Shown in pieces: positions 33,218-45,680 of a stretch of DNA of 64,000 nt. The DNA lies in NCBI GenBank assembly GCA_002205965.3, contig NADL03000146.1, positions 62,001-126,000 on the forward strand. The letters are read 5' to 3'. The position numbers and the translations under genes are program-made. Under the pieces are notes generated by a model. It did not search any database, had not been told where the DNA came from, and saw only the letters and a program-made list of their open reading frames with translations. The stretch's first letter is position 1. Every line of letters begins with the position of its first letter. Source of the DNA: Kappaphycus alvarezii (Eukaryota > Rhodophyta > Florideophyceae > Gigartinales > Solieriaceae).

Positions 33218-33550
33218 TCACCCGCCATTTACTCGCGTGTAACCGACACTTAGCCTGCGTACATACAGGCAAGCGCGGCGTGTAGCCAATAATGGCCAGG
33301 TCTTCCTGAAGGATAATAAATTGGAGTACTGTAGCATAAATATAACCCGTACGGTACAATACGGAGGTCGATGATAACTTTATGGCATCAGTAGAACGGG
33401 TGTCCGCTGCAGGATCCGACTATACTGCTAGCTAAGTGCTAACCGGTTGTCCACGTCGGCCACGTGCAGCGGTCCGTACAGTACAGTACTGTGCTGTACT
33501 TTATATAGTAAAAAAAAACAATCACCAACGCAGCGTTTGTCCCAACAAAG
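33218..33550 (+). repeat. Interspersed repeat R1, copy 3
   Basis: Has 'TTACTCGCGTGTAACCGACA', 'GGCAAGCGCGGCG', 'CCAATAATGGCCAGG', 'TAATAAATT.GAGTACTGTAG', 'CGTACAGTACAGTACTGTGC' and 'CGCAGCGTTTGTCCC', as in copies 1 and 2. About 100 bases longer than copy 2 because of sequence around 33365-33470. Non-coding. Confidence 0.6.
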
Positions 33551-34163
33551 TTCGTCAATTTGCATTTTTTATTTGCTATCGGAAAAGCGATGCTGGTGAG
33601 GGCAGGTGACCGATTACCCCCCAATCCGACACTTCTCGCATACCGATCGAATTTTGGCATTAGATCTGAAATTACAGTCTACACAGCGGTGTACAGCAAA
33701 GAACACGCAAAATGAAAAATGAGTATACAATAGTACAGTAGTTTACTGTAACAAAATTCATCACTGCTGCACTACAAAAATGAGCACTGCTTCATCTCTC
33801 TCTAGAGAGAGAATCGACTGTTTGGGAACATATGATGCGTATGGTACTGCACTACAAGCTTGTTGTGGGTGAATTTAGTAAGACTTAATTCATCGCATCG
33901 AAGCCGAGGCGTAGAAATTATGGTGGCATGGATACGCTCTCACTATGCCAGGAGCTGTTGCTCCGAAGACCCGTGCCCACGGTTTGCGTCTATTCTCGTG
34001 AACTAAACAGGCTCATCGTTGAAAGTAGCACCTCGTTAATCCTCGCGATTTATTAGGAGACGGTACGCTGAACATGCATCGGAAAGACCGCCACCGTCCC
34101 AAACAGCCCGTTTCTCTTCGGCATCACCAGTCAACTCATTTGTACAGGAAGACCGCTTGTGCA
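33551..34163. other. Spacer downstream of the coiled-coil gene
   Basis: Holds TACAGTA motifs near 33732-33752 and a TCTCTCTCTAGAGAGAGA palindrome at about 33796-33813. No gene recognised. Presumably contains the 3' untranslated end of the minus-strand gene that follows. Confidence 0.45.
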
Positions 34164-37100
34164 CTAATCCCGCCGCCACCAGCTCATGCTTGGGCAAACA
34201 ACCGCGTTGAACATTCGTTTAGCGCTCGAAGGTCCACTCCCCTGACTGCTCTGCCCTAATTTTTCAGTTTGTTTCGCAACGGATAGTTTCCTCCTCGAGT
34301 AAGCCAGCTCCATCCGGGTGTTGATGAGATCTTGCAAGACCTCAGAATCCCGATTATCTGCGCTCTCCCTCAAATCATCAGCCTCTTTTCTCAGATTCGC
34401 ATTTGTTTCCCGGAGCTGATCTACCTCCACTTGCAGTGAATCTGTCATCGATTTCGCCGTACGTAGTTCTTTCCGCATATCTGCCACTTTGCGTGCCTCT
34501 TTATCGGCCCTCAACTTTGCGGATGCAATTGCTTCATCGCTCTCCTCTTGAACCATCGCTACACGCTTATGGATCTCAGAGAGCTCTTGCTCCAACACAC
34601 TCACTCTCTCTCTATTCAGGTCTTTGTCCTCACGCAGCTCGGCCAACTCCTCCTTGACACTGGCCAACTCCTGCTTGGACAGCAAATCCAGCTCAGCAAG
34701 TTGTGCTTGTGACGACTGCGACTCCTCATTAATCGATGTAAGCCGACTTACTCCAACCGGAGTTTGTCACATTCTTTAGATATTTCCCGTGTCGTCTCGT
34801 CCTTCAACTCCATCTCCTCATGAGCTTTCCGCAACATAGACTCGGTCTTGTCTCGCAGATCACCAACTGCCCGCAGTTCTTGTGCAATGTGGTCATGTTT
34901 TGACTGCAGCTCTGAATTACTTCTTGACAAGTATTCAGTCTCCTTTTGCAGGGATTGAATCAACTCCTTCTCCTTCTGATTGTGCAGTGACCTTGTTAAC
35001 CTCCAAGTCGCGGTCACGGAAAGATGCTCCAAGTCTGATTTTGTTCGCTCGAGATCACTTCTCAAATTCGCCAGTTCCTGTCCCACAGCCTCGCTCTTCC
35101 CCCGCCGCTATTGCCTCCTTCTCCAAAGTGTCTCGGGAAGCTTCCGCTTGTGTGATCTTGCTCCTCAACTTTTCAAGCTCTGCACTTTGTTCTGTGACTT
35201 GAGACTCTGCTAACTCCAATTGCTTTCTTGTGTTAGCGAGTCCTGCATCGATTGCTCCAACTGAGCTTGAATCTTTTTCGTCACATCAGTAACCTTTTGC
35301 TCATTTGTCTCCAAACTAGACACTTGATTTCGCAGTTGGTCAATCTCCTCCAAAGCAAAGACAATTTCTGTTGAGTTGTTTCCGAGTATTCTGCTCCTCG
35401 GCCAGCTTTTCTGTTAGGTCACTGTTCCGAGATTTCAAGTTCTCATTATTGCCATCGTGTCCTCGGATTTCTTCCTTCGCAATGCCAACTCTGACTCCAG
35501 ATTCGATCGCTCACGGGATATGTCAACCTCATTCTGATGTAGTCTGTCAGAGAGATCTTTAGCGGAAGATACCTCCTGTTCAACCTGCGACTCTAATCGA
35601 GCGATTTCGTTGCGAAGTTCTTCCTCCCTTTCATCGGCAGCTTTACTCAGTTCTCGGTGGCTTTCCTGGAGAACACGAGCGCCGCTGAGTCTCTGCATGC
35701 TGCTTCTGGATTCTTTCAATTTCGCGTTCTAATGATGGCGCTGATGCTGATGCCTTCCGCAAAGATTCTCTTAAAGATGTTATCTCCTCCGTCAACGCTG
35801 CAGACTTTGCAACTGCCTTTTGCTTTTCATGATTTGCTTCGTCGAATTTCCGAGAAAGATCGCCCTCTTTTCGTGCCGAAGATTCGACGAGCGCAGAAAG
35901 GGATGCAAGCTCCAAATCCTTCTCATCCAGTTTCGATTTGGACGCATCTCGCTCTCTTTTAACGTTTCCGATTTCCCCTAAAATGTCATCCCTCTCTCGG
36001 ATCAGCTTTTCTACTTCTTCGGAATTCTTGCGAGACGCCCCCTGGCATCATCGCTGAGTTTCTTTTGGCGTTTTTGAGTTGCTCGATCTCTGAACGGAGG
36101 CTTGCCAAAATGCTGAGAGCTTGTGAGCTGACATCATCTGCTGCTTCAGCTGATGACCCTGACTGCGACGAGAGGCTCTTTGGAGAATTCGTTGGGAATA
36201 TTTTTCGAAGCTTGTCAAGTTCTGCAACGGCCCTATCATGATCAGTGAGGGACGATTTGATACCCTCCGACTGGTTTTGTTCGCCGACATCAGCTAACTT
36301 TTGGCTAAGGTTGAGATTCTCACTCTTCAGTACCTTAATTTGCTTGTTCAGATTCTTACGCACACGGAAGAGTTCCCGAATGGCCTTGTCTCGTTCCTCA
36401 GACAAGCTTCTAGATTCTCCATCCGCATCAGCTGCGAGGGCACCCCGCTGAACAGCGTCAATATTGACTCTCGGGTTAGGGACAATCTTCCTTTCACGAT
36501 TCAATTCCTGAAGAGCTCTGTCTCGCTCTGATCGCAATCTAGTAACCATTTCACGCAATTCATCATGTTCAGAGTCAGCGGTTGCAAGCAGTCCTGCAAT
36601 GTCATCTCTCTTGCTCTTTTCAGACTTTACGATTGCCGCCATCTTACTGAGCTCCTCCTCAAGGTGGGCCACTGACTCGCTTTGGTCTGAAGCAGCATTC
36701 GGAGGTAAACTTTGCAAATCATCTTTTTCCTTTTGCAGCGCAATCTCGGCGCGTGCCGTTTCTAGCTCCTCGGCAACCTTCCGGGTGCGGTCTGAAACTT
36801 CCTGAGCCTCAGCTGTATTGCGTTCAGCCACAAGCAATTTTTCCCTAGCTTCTGCAAGATTTTTCTCAGTTTCGTCCTTGGCCCGTCGAGCCTCATCAAG
36901 TTGCTCCTGAAGGCTCGTGGACGCTTCGCTTCGAGCTTGTTCGAACTGTATCTCTTTTGCTTTCAACATTTGCGATGATTCGGTATCTTTTCGCTTCAAG
37001 ATCTCGTTTTCCGCTTGCATGTTCACCAACTTCTCTTGCAAGACCTGCAATGATTCGCGTGCATCTGCACTACTTTGTTCCAAATTTGAGACCTACTCTG

Positions 37101-38655
37101 GAGTTCTTCGTCATGTGCCTTCCGTAGTCCGTCGACCTCAGCAGCATGCTTTTGTGCAAGGGCATCCTCAAGCTCCTTGCGAGACCGCTCCAATTCAGCT
37201 TGATGGTCCGCTTTCATGGAAGTCACTTGTTTCTCAACAGCGTCATCAATAGCAAGCTTCCCCTCGGCAGATAAGCGGGATATCTCCTGTTGATGACTCT
37301 CTTTTAACATTTCCAATTCTCGCTGCAGCACCCCCTTAGCATCCTCCTCTGCCTTTCTTTTTGCATTTTCAAGGCCCTCTAGATGCGCGGCCCTGTCCTT
37401 TTCAAGGCGCTCAGTTGCAGCGGTAAGCGCCGCACTGCGTTCGTCCAGCAAAGTACCACGCTCTGCAAGCTGTTTCTTCAAGTCCTCCACCGCTTCGCGT
37501 AACCCTTCCGCATTATCCTTCTCATGCTTCAATGCATCCTCTGTCTCTTTTAATGTGGTCTGCGCTTTCCCATTGAAGCCCCAACTCTGCCAGTGTCTTT
37601 GCCTTGCTCTCTAGCAAAGCCGAGTTTCTGGAATAAACTTCTTTGCTTTGTCTCCTTTCGTTGTCTAATTCTGCCTGCAATTCATCACGCTCTTTTTCCA
37701 AACTGTGCACCTGCTCCCTATGATTCGTAGCACCATCACCGCCCGCACCAGCTGCAACGCCTACCTTTTTTTGCAATTCCTCGTGCTCATTCCTCAAGTT
37801 ATTGTACCAGGCTGCTAGGCGACTATAGGTTTCCTTGATCCTAGCAGCATGGGCGACATGAGCGTCAACCTTTCTGACAGAATCTGCGCGCTCCCTCTCC
37901 AGTAGGGCATTGGATTGTTCCAAAGCGCGAACCTTGTCCTTGAGGGTGACGACATCTTCCGCGGCAGCCTTTGCTGCCATCTTTGCGGTCTGTTTGACAA
38001 CGAGATCTAATTGCTCAGTGGAGGCAGCCAAGCGTTCTATGCGCTCGTCCCTCTCTCGCACCTCGTCTTTCAAACGCTCCAACTGATCGATGTTTGCACC
38101 GACGCCTGCATTCATCTCGTTTGCAATAGCATTCATCCAATGGGGTCAAAAAATTCTCACCGATAGCCTTGACACTCAAGACGACGCCCGCAGTAATACC
38201 GGCGGTAAAAGAAATATCGGTGGTAATGTTCTTCATTCCACCCTGAACAATGCGATGCAAAAATGCGGCAACATCAAAGCAGCATTAGCGACGGGGGTAG
38301 ACTGTGAGCCTTCAGTTGGATCCGTAGCGGCCAAAATAAGCTCTGTTTGCAGAGGCTCTGCAGAATCATCGGAGACAAACGTGGTACCCAGGCGTTTGAC
38401 GCTAGCGTAAAAGCCCATTCGACCTGAAAAGGCATGCGTTTCCGGCTGAATGGACTGTGCAGAAGTGTGTTTGACTTCCTTGGAGGCGCGAAGCCATCGG
38501 AAGGAATATTGTACAGGGTGGGGGAAAGATGGGCGCCTTGTAAGGATTTGACTTGAAGAATCATGCGAATGTAGGTGACGTTTGAGGAGGCGAGGGTGGG
38601 GATGTGGGGGACGTGGATGGGCTCGCGCGCGGGAGGGAACGGTCGCGGCGGCCAT
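34164..38655 (-). CDS. Long coiled-coil protein with leader and one membrane segment
   Basis: Successive minus-strand frames (38655-38233, 38260-38015, 38136-37522, 37532-37023, 37083-35986, 35915-35643, 35719-35435, 35086-34748, 34685-34164) join into one product of about 1,490 residues. ATG 38655 sits in a strong context (AAAAAATGGCC). The leader (residues 1-60) is rich in Arg, His, Pro and Ser and lacks acidic residues, as in organelle presequences. Near residue 140 comes one hydrophobic segment ('FTAGITAGVVLSVKAIG'), then about 1,300 residues of Glu/Lys/Arg/Leu heptads ('RDERIERLAASTEQLDLVV'). This layout recalls plant MFP1, a thylakoid-anchored coiled-coil protein, but golgin or mitochondrial proteins fit equally; coiled coils cannot prove orthology. 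Eight frame changes are needed, e.g. in a GGGAAA run near 37560. Confidence 0.7.
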
Positions 38656-39720
38656 TTTTTGTGGGGGTGAGATGTGGGTCGAGGTGCGTTGAGTATGTGA
38701 CAGAGTGGGTGGGGGGGAATGGAAGGTTGGAATGAGGGGGGGTAGGGAGGTTGGACGAGGGGAGGTTGTGGGATGGATGTGGCGGAAGACGTGAAGGGTA
38801 GATGAGAGGACCAAAGTGCGGTTGATGGGATGGGCGGATGGGGCGAATGGGCGAATGGGGCGAATGGGAGAAGTGCAGACTGCGAGTGGGACAAATTATG
38901 TATCAAGCGGTCGACAAATCTAGTGGTTGGTTGGGTACAATGTTGTACAACACGGTACAAATGGTACAATATTGTTGTTGAAAGAAAGCTCCAAAACAGC
39001 CGCATTTGATGATTTTGTGCCTCTATTTGCGGCTCACCAAAAATTACTTTTCTATAGGATACGTGTACAATTGCTGACGATTTGTTTGCAGACCCATCTG
39101 CACTTTGAGCGCAACGTGATGGCCGAGTAACACCTGCATCTATCGAAAAAGATACTTTTTCAAAGAGACGCCGCGGTGTCCGAGGGAATTGCATAGTTTC
39201 GGTACACTTGTTTTTGCCCACTGCAGTCCGCAAAGGCGGAATCGTCCCGACAATACAGCTTAATGCATGCTTCGAATCAGCTTTATTGAAAAAAAATTTC
39301 GCTACTCTGTCAGATTCCTCATAATTTTGCATTTTTGCCACCATTCAATTGGTAGACGCAATGCAAATCACCGTGATATCACCTACACTGCACTAGGTCG
39401 GGCTTGCCGTTTTCGTGATTCCATATCATTCCCAAAATATCAAATTTCAGAAAAAATTGTACAGCATCTAGCAAACATTTTCTCAAAATAGACAACAATG
39501 CATGATTGTTTTACTGTAAGGTTGAAAATGCAACTGTAAGATTTCCATTCCAAGAAAGCCCCGGATCTTGAAAGCACAGTTCAGTACAGTACGTACATAC
39601 TGTACAGTCTACAACTGCAACCAGAATTGCTTACGGTCACTACCATTCTGTTTTGCCAACATAAAACTATAGCCATTCAATACAATCCATCTATCGTCAA
39701 TTTCGTTCCGCTCCTGCTCC
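38656..39720. promoter_or_regulatory. Divergent spacer between coiled-coil gene and Rab3GAP2 gene
   Basis: About 1 kb between two gene starts. At about 38826-38877 a short tandem repeat of (G)GGCGAATGGG occurs. At 39577-39608 lies a GTAC palindrome cluster (CAGTACAGTACGTACATACTGTACAG). No clear TATA box. A minus-strand frame through 38274-39344 runs past the start chosen for the coiled-coil gene, but it has no motif. Confidence 0.45.
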
Positions 39721-42700
39721 ATGCCCTTCCAACCGCACTACCCACCGCCAATCGCAAGCTCGCTTCAAGACCGTCAATCGAGTCACATCATCTCTCTTTC
39801 CCTGGGCGCCACTGCGCTGTTACAAAACATGTCTTACCGTCTCCGCCACCGTCTTTCCTTCTCCCCACGCTCCCTCACCCAGTCTCTTAACCTCCGTCCT
39901 CCACGAACCACAACCCCTCCCGAGTGGTCCTGGACCTGGCCTCTTCAAGCTCCTCCTCCAACTCCACACCCCCGAAATCAAAACCCTTGGTTATCCGCCA
40001 TTCATTCCATTCCATTTCCGATGATGCCTCCACCATTGCCTTTCTCACGCATCATGACGGTCACATCGCTCTTCTCCACCCTTCCTCCACCCCAATTCCG
40101 CTTCCCCCCCTCCCCTCCCTTATCCATCCCCACCTCCTTAACACTGTTTAACTTTTCCACACCCTCACTCCTCCTTGCCGTAGGTTACCAGTCCGGTCAC
40201 ATCGTCCTATTCCAACCCCCAAATCCCACCCCCCTCTTCATCTCCCGCCCTTCTGCAACCCTCCCCATACGCCATCTCCGTTACATCCCTTCAATTCCCT
40301 CCGACCAACCCTCTCCACACACCGGTCTCTTCGCCCTCCTCGGTTACTCAGGTACCATCGCCCGACTTCCCACCGCCCAACTCCAGTCCCATCTCGCCGA
40401 TCCCCCCACCCTCGACGATTGTGGCTCCGGCTACACCATATGGCAAACCTCTGAGCAACAAGCCGTTCTCGACCTTGCCCCTGTAGGACCCGACCCCGCC
40501 TGGATTTGCGAACTAGATCTCGGTCCCCGCCCCTCAACGTGTCCTTCTTGCCGGCCAACCCCGCCCTCGTCGCTTATGCCATCTCCTCGGATCGTGCCTT
40601 TTCTGCACGTGATGTCGCTAAGCGCGCTGCAAATTCTGTCATTTCTGGTGTCAAGGGCTTGTTGTGGAGGGGGGCTACTGATACCACCGACGCTGATGTC
40701 AAGCAGCCCATCAAAGGTGTTGTGCGGGTCAGCAATTCTTGGGCCGATGATGGCGTCACAGCGGGCGCATTGATCATTTGGAGATGTTAGAGATTCGGCT
40801 AAGAAAAGTGTCCACGCCGTCCTGACGCGAGGCAGACGTCAGATGGATAAGGACGCTGCCTTAATTGAGGAGAGGAAAAGAAGTTTTGGCAGTGGCGATG
40901 AGAGAGAGGGATTGGTCGTTGGCATGATACAACGCCAACGGTCGCGTCTTGCAGGGGAGGAGGTCATCCAATTGGCAAAGTTGCCGCAAAATACGAGGGT
41001 GTGGAGAGGGTCGTTGCAGCACCGTTGCCATGTAGTTTAGTAGCTACTGCCGATACGTTGGGGAGAGTATTTGTTCAGGATTCCCGACCTGTGCGTTTTG
41101 CGGGTGCTGAAGGGCTATAGAGATGCGCAGGTGGCGTGGGTGAAGGAGGGTGGACCTGTATTGGCCGTGTTAGCCCCGAGGCTAAATGTCCTAGAGTTGC
41201 ATTGGCCTCTGGGGGGAAAGCGAGTCGCGGCGTTTGAGTTGGAATCGGGTTCAATGTTAGTGCAGAGCACAGAACATCGCGTGTTTTGTGTAACACCGGA
41301 GGGTGGTGTGTATGAGGTTATGCGAGCAAGAAAGGGTACTCGAGGAACAGATTCTGAGGGATACTAAGACTGACGCCGAAATGTCGCAAATGGAGGTTGC
41401 AAGAGGGACAAGAGGCGGTTGACAAGAACAGCACAGCGCGTAAGGATGGCTGGAGTGATGGTATGGCAGTGAGCACTGATGCGGCCGCAGATTACGAGGC
41501 CGTGGGCGGGTTTGTTGAGGCGGTAAAGCGAGGACAGACTACTGTCGCAATTGAATACTTGCAGCGTGCTGAGAACGATGCCGTGAAGGTTGCGCACTTG
41601 ATGGCATCCCTGGTGACATGTGCAGCGTATATTCGCACGGAGATGCATGTGGCTATTTCAGCGAAGGCTGCACAGATTGTCGAAAATCTGGGTCACGACG
41701 ACTTAGTTTCGCGTTTCGAGGCCCATGGGAAGCTCGCGGAGGCCTTTGCGCTACTAGCGGCAGAACACATGCCAGACTCACATGAGGCTGAGAGGGAACG
41801 CATATCAAGGTATGGTCATCTGCTTCTTGAGGAAGACGTGGGCGAGGGGCTTGTTGAAATTGCTGTGGATGGACGGGCTCTTGCGAGATCAACATCGACA
41901 GGTGCTGGCAAGCGGAAGAGAGCTTCAGTGGAGGATGACAAGGTCATTAACTGTGAGCGGTTTATCCTATCCCACGCCCTCGAACCTACTTTGGATCTTC
42001 GAGCAAAGCTAGACTATATCCTACTTCCAAGGAGAGACCTCTCGGCAAGTGAGCGCATTTGGCTGTCAAAGGTATACTTTTCAAGGTTGCTAGAAGTCGA
42101 TTCAGCAGATGTTCCCACGGAGGGTCGGGAACACCTAACTACAAAAGATGTGTTTCTTGCACTTATTGATTTTGTAGGGCTGTCGGAGGAGGAATTCACC
42201 CGACAGTTTGTAACTTTCTTTCTTAACTCATCTCTGGTATCCCTTTTACGTACACACGCGTCCCTGCATGCATCTCCTCTTCGTTGCACAATAGGACGAC
42301 TAAGAAACAGGTTCATGCGAGATGTTGTCGACCGCGTTGTCCTCGATTTATGTGAAAACAGCACTCAAGTGCCGAATGCAGTCCTTTTTATGCGGTTATT
42401 CACTTATCACGAGCAGCGCAGCTCTGGAAACACCACTGAGACCCATCTTTTGGAATCGTTGGAAAAGTTGGAGGAAGTGCTGCAATACCGCAGGTTCGTT
42501 GCCGGGTCAGCCGTACCGGTGCATGTCTGTGAAAGCTAACTGCTAGACGGTGCACTGGTGTGCCAGGAGATGCGGAGCGTTACGCCGTCAAATCTTTGAT
42601 CGATTGGAATGAGTTTGAGAAGGCATCGCAGATACTTAGATCTTTAGAAGAGTTGAGAAAACGGAAAAAGCTCGATTGGCACGAGTCAACGTCTGTTAGT

Positions 42701-43538
42701 GAGTCTGCGCTGCACGCGTGCCGAAAAAGGCGGTCTTTTTGATCAACGACGATTCTCGGAAAGTCATTCCCACGAGCGTGGTTTCCTGGATCATGCTCGC
42801 CGGCCAGAGTGAAACGCAGCCGGATTGGGAAACCCTTATTTCCACAAGGCGTGATACGGTACTTCGACAAATCAGATCAGTTCTGCTCTGCGCACATCAA
42901 TACTTTCCAGACTCGTCCGTGGATGCAGTTCGGTGCTTGCAGCTCGCAGAGGCTATGTCGGCTCTAATCGAACTGGATATGGGGTCTTCAGCGGGAAGCT
43001 CCAAAGATGGAGACGCTTCCCTGCCTGCAGAACCAACTGAAAGGGTCGACGGTCATGCGCAGGCACCAATGAATACTGCCGAAGTTCTTGACAGAGAAGG
43101 ATGCAGGTCCCATCGAGGTGGAAAGTGTTGAACTGGACAACTCCGGACCGACTGTGACGATTGGAGGGGAGACTCCTGGATTGACTAATACTAACGGACG
43201 CAGCAGTTATCAGTAGAATTAATGACAACGAGAGAAGTTCCGAGGAAATGGAACAGAGTATCCTACCTCTGGAATGCCAGAAAGTGGTACGTGTGCAAAC
43301 ATTGCTGGGAGATTCTGCTACGACAGGCCCTCCTGCACATGCTGATTTTTCAGAACAAAGTGCACTTCCTCGCCGGTCTGCTGGGTCTCTAGTTGCCGCA
43401 AAAGCACCGATACGCGTACCTGTTGCCTCGGATGTTGATGACGTTCCATACCTGCAAATGGATGCTATGGAAGTTGAGGTGGAGGGCAGTGATAGGGCTA
43501 CGGTCCGCACCATGGATGGAGATAACGAAGAGTTTTGA
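39721..43538 (+). CDS. Rab3 GTPase-activating protein non-catalytic subunit-like
   Basis: The key evidence is the Rab3GAP2 N-terminal signature: 'DTLGRVFVQD' (about 41050) then 'VLKGYRDAQVAWV' (41104-41142) and 'VLAVLAPRLNVLELHWPLGGKRVAAF'; in the family 'D..GRV.L.D...vRmwKGYRdAq' is diagnostic. Before it come WD-like strands ('LLAVGYQSGHIVLF', about 40168-40209) and 'NPALVAYAISSDRAF'. Frame 41397-42539 is a long helical middle part. 42718-43131 holds 'CAHQYFPDSSVDAVRCLQLAEAMSAL', resembling the C-terminal domain. Frame ends at 43538. With the catalytic subunit, Rab3GAP acts on Rab3 and as Rab18 exchange factor at the ER. About 1,270 residues, near the family's usual length. At least seven frame changes; convergent with IspD. 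Confidence 0.75.
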
Positions 43539-43776
43539 CGCAATTCCACACTCGACGTACAACCAAAAGACAAGGACTGAAACCTGACAAGTAGATAGAA
43601 AGAGCCACCAAAATAATCGAGGGCGGGCGGATTGGTGCAGAATAACAACTGGAGTGTACATAAAAGGCAACAGTGACACGAACGTGGCGCCATCGCGATG
43701 CTGTTAGGGAAGGTGCAGGCGTTACAAGTTAGTAGCAAATATTGTTTAGAAAAGGCGTGCGTGAGCGTGAAATATA

Positions 43777-44629
43777 TCAAGCTGATGGCGAGGCAAACGT
43801 TCTCGCACGATCAGTAAGGATGGACTCGGCAATATTCATGTCCTCGGGAGTTGTCAACTTGATGTTGGTGTATTCGCCCATTGTTATCTGACGGCTCGCC
43901 CAGTTGCTCGATAATGGAAACATCATCAGTTACCTCAAGGCCTTCCGCGTGTACCTTTGCAAACCCCCGTTTCAACAAGGCTGGGTTTATGACTTGAGGT
44001 GTTTGAATTTCCCAGAGACGATTCCGCGGGATAGTGCGCAAAACAAATTTACCATCCTCGCTCTCCTTGATGGTTGCTTTGGAAGGGACACCGAGCACAG
44101 CAGCGCCATGTGTGTGTGCATCACGGAGGACATCGCGGACGTTTTGAGGGGTAACAAGGGGACGGGCGGCGTCATGGATACAGACCAAGGAGGTATTGTC
44201 GCGTACATGGGACAGACCGTTGTAGACCGAATCCTGACGTTCTTTGCCAGGAGATGCGAATGAGAATTGAGATGGGAGAGTTTGGAATAATGGGAGAAGA
44301 GGGATGGTAGGAATCATCGAGGACGAGAATAATTTGCCAGACCTCCGACATGGCGGCGAAGAGCTGAAGAGAATGGTCGAGCACGGGGATTCCAGCAGAG
44401 GGAGGAGCTGTTTCGGACGATCGGCTTGCATGCGTTTGCCGGAGCCGCCGGCGAGGAGAATGACGGAGACATTCTGAAGAGGGGGGAGAGAGGCCCGGAT
44501 GATGGTGGGGGTGAGGTGAGAGCGGTGTTTGGATGGATGGGTTGGACTACGGAATCTCGAAGGGAGGGTTGCGGAGGAATGGATTTTCGGGTGGAATGTG
44601 CAGGGATAGGCATGGAGGGAGTGAAGCAC
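43777..44629 (-). CDS. ispD: 2-C-methyl-D-erythritol 4-phosphate cytidylyltransferase, plastid
   Basis: It joins MEP with CTP to give CDP-methylerythritol, the third step of the plastid MEP pathway. Residues 1-50 are Ser/Pro/Arg/His-rich without acidic residues, as in a transit peptide. Next come 'VSVILLAGGSGKRM' (nucleotide-binding loop, residues 54-67), 'RPKQLLPL', 'ASPGKERQDSVYNGL', 'CIHDAARPLV', 'AAVLGVPSKATIKE', 'LWEIQTPQVI', 'GLEVTDDVSI' and, in another frame, 'TMGEYTNIKLTTPEDM'. These are very close to plant IspD. Three frame changes occur: at about 44391 (a G run short by one base), about 44265 (return) and about 43890; the true stop is the TGA at 43777. ATG 44629 is chosen; ATG 44649 in another frame is possible if a further indel lies in the leader. 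Length 284 codons, normal for the mature enzyme plus leader. Confidence 0.9.
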
Positions 44630-44977
44630 GCGAAGTTTGCACGAGTCATGTTGACGCGATAATTCGGATAGGGCTTGGGAGTGGGATTGATTTTAGAGGA
44701 GCAACTCGAGGAGGCTTACTAACAGTCGAGTGCTGTTACTGTATCGATGGAGGTTGCATTCTGCGTAGCTGTGATAACGTGGGGATGCGTTCCCATTTTA
44801 CGAGGTTACTGTGGCCAGATACGGTGGCAGTGCCTTGCACTGCCTTGCTACTGGTCCATTGCCAGCGTAAAGTCAACGGCTGCCCACGATGGACAGCTGT
44901 GTGACGTGTCACCTAGAGCGCAGTTTTCAGTCATGAGTGCCTACCGAACTGTCAGTGAAATCATTACTTTTATCACT
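44630..44977. promoter_or_regulatory. Upstream region of IspD
   Basis: Short frames only. Probably promoter of ispD on the minus strand; no TATA box seen. The GTAC palindrome cluster follows at 44978. Confidence 0.35.
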
Positions 44978-45034
44978 TACAGTACTGTATGTACTGTACA
45001 GTATGTACTGTGCTGCACTGCACTGGACAGTATG
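44978..45034. repeat. TACTGTAC palindrome cluster
   Basis: Five GTAC-centred half motifs in 57 bases (ACAGTACTGTATGTACTGTACAGTATGTACTGTG). Same motif as in the other host spacers. Confidence 0.6.
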
Positions 45035-45099
45035 TTTGGGCAACACCGCAAAGTCACTAGAAACAAAGTTCATAACCGTAACCCGTATTAAGGATGCTG

Positions 45100-45680
45100 C
45101 GGGGCACGACATACTACAAACGCCGCGCCTGTGGGCCAAATCGCATCGCAGAGCTTCTGATTTATCCGAGTCTTCAATCCTCCCTCAGAACTTCCGCTGC
45201 GAGACGCGACTGCTGCAGCGTTTCTTTCCATGACCTTGGACGTCGTCTCCAGGGTGATCCAAACGAGTCAAAAGCAAGCGTCCATTCTAGCCTGGATAGT
45301 TCCTGCCGTGCCTCGCCAGGAATGGCTGCCGCTTCATTGGGGACGACTCGCGCTTCCCGTGCTCGCATGGACATGTAGCTCTCCTGGAATGGCGACGATA
45401 CGGTGATGTCTTACGCCTCTGGGAGAGGGGGTAGGGTGTTTGTTGCATCAGGCTGCGGGTGTACCAGAATGTCGTCGGTGTCGCTTTGAGTCGAGGGAGT
45501 AGATACTTAACCTCGTATTGGACGTCCACCCTTGCTGGCTGAAACAGCTCCCGCCAAAATACTTTCACCACTTTGTGCCGGTTGGTCCATCCGAGACCTT
45601 GCGTCTGCGATGCTAGTACAGCGAATACTAAACTGCAGGGTACCAGTGCTGCAACAACCCTTTCCTCAAGCATCGTGTTC
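45100..45680 (-). pseudogene. LINE 3' fragment (C-terminal domain), antisense copy
   Basis: The minus strand reads 'QGLGWTNRHKVVKVFWRELF', 'VQYEVKYLLPRLKATP' and, after frame changes, 'LAFDSFGSP'. These match the plus-strand copy at 47870-48350 residue by residue ('GLGWTNRHTAVVRVLGRELF', 'VQYEVKYLLPGLNARPADI', 'LAFDSLGSP'). The domain lies after the RT in large LINEs. This 5'-truncated copy sits between ispD and the dynactin-like gene. Decayed. Confidence 0.6.

Noticed and set aside
36000-37250. Plus-strand Ser/Leu/Phe-rich frames opposite the coiled-coil gene
   Set aside because: Antisense of Glu/Lys/Arg heptads gives Ser/Leu/Phe; no motif of their own.
40060-40320. C-rich antisense frames and a Gly/Arg-rich minus-strand ORF (40238-40558)
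   Set aside because: They are shadows of the Pro/Ser/Leu-rich N-terminal part of the Rab3GAP2-like gene on the plus strand.
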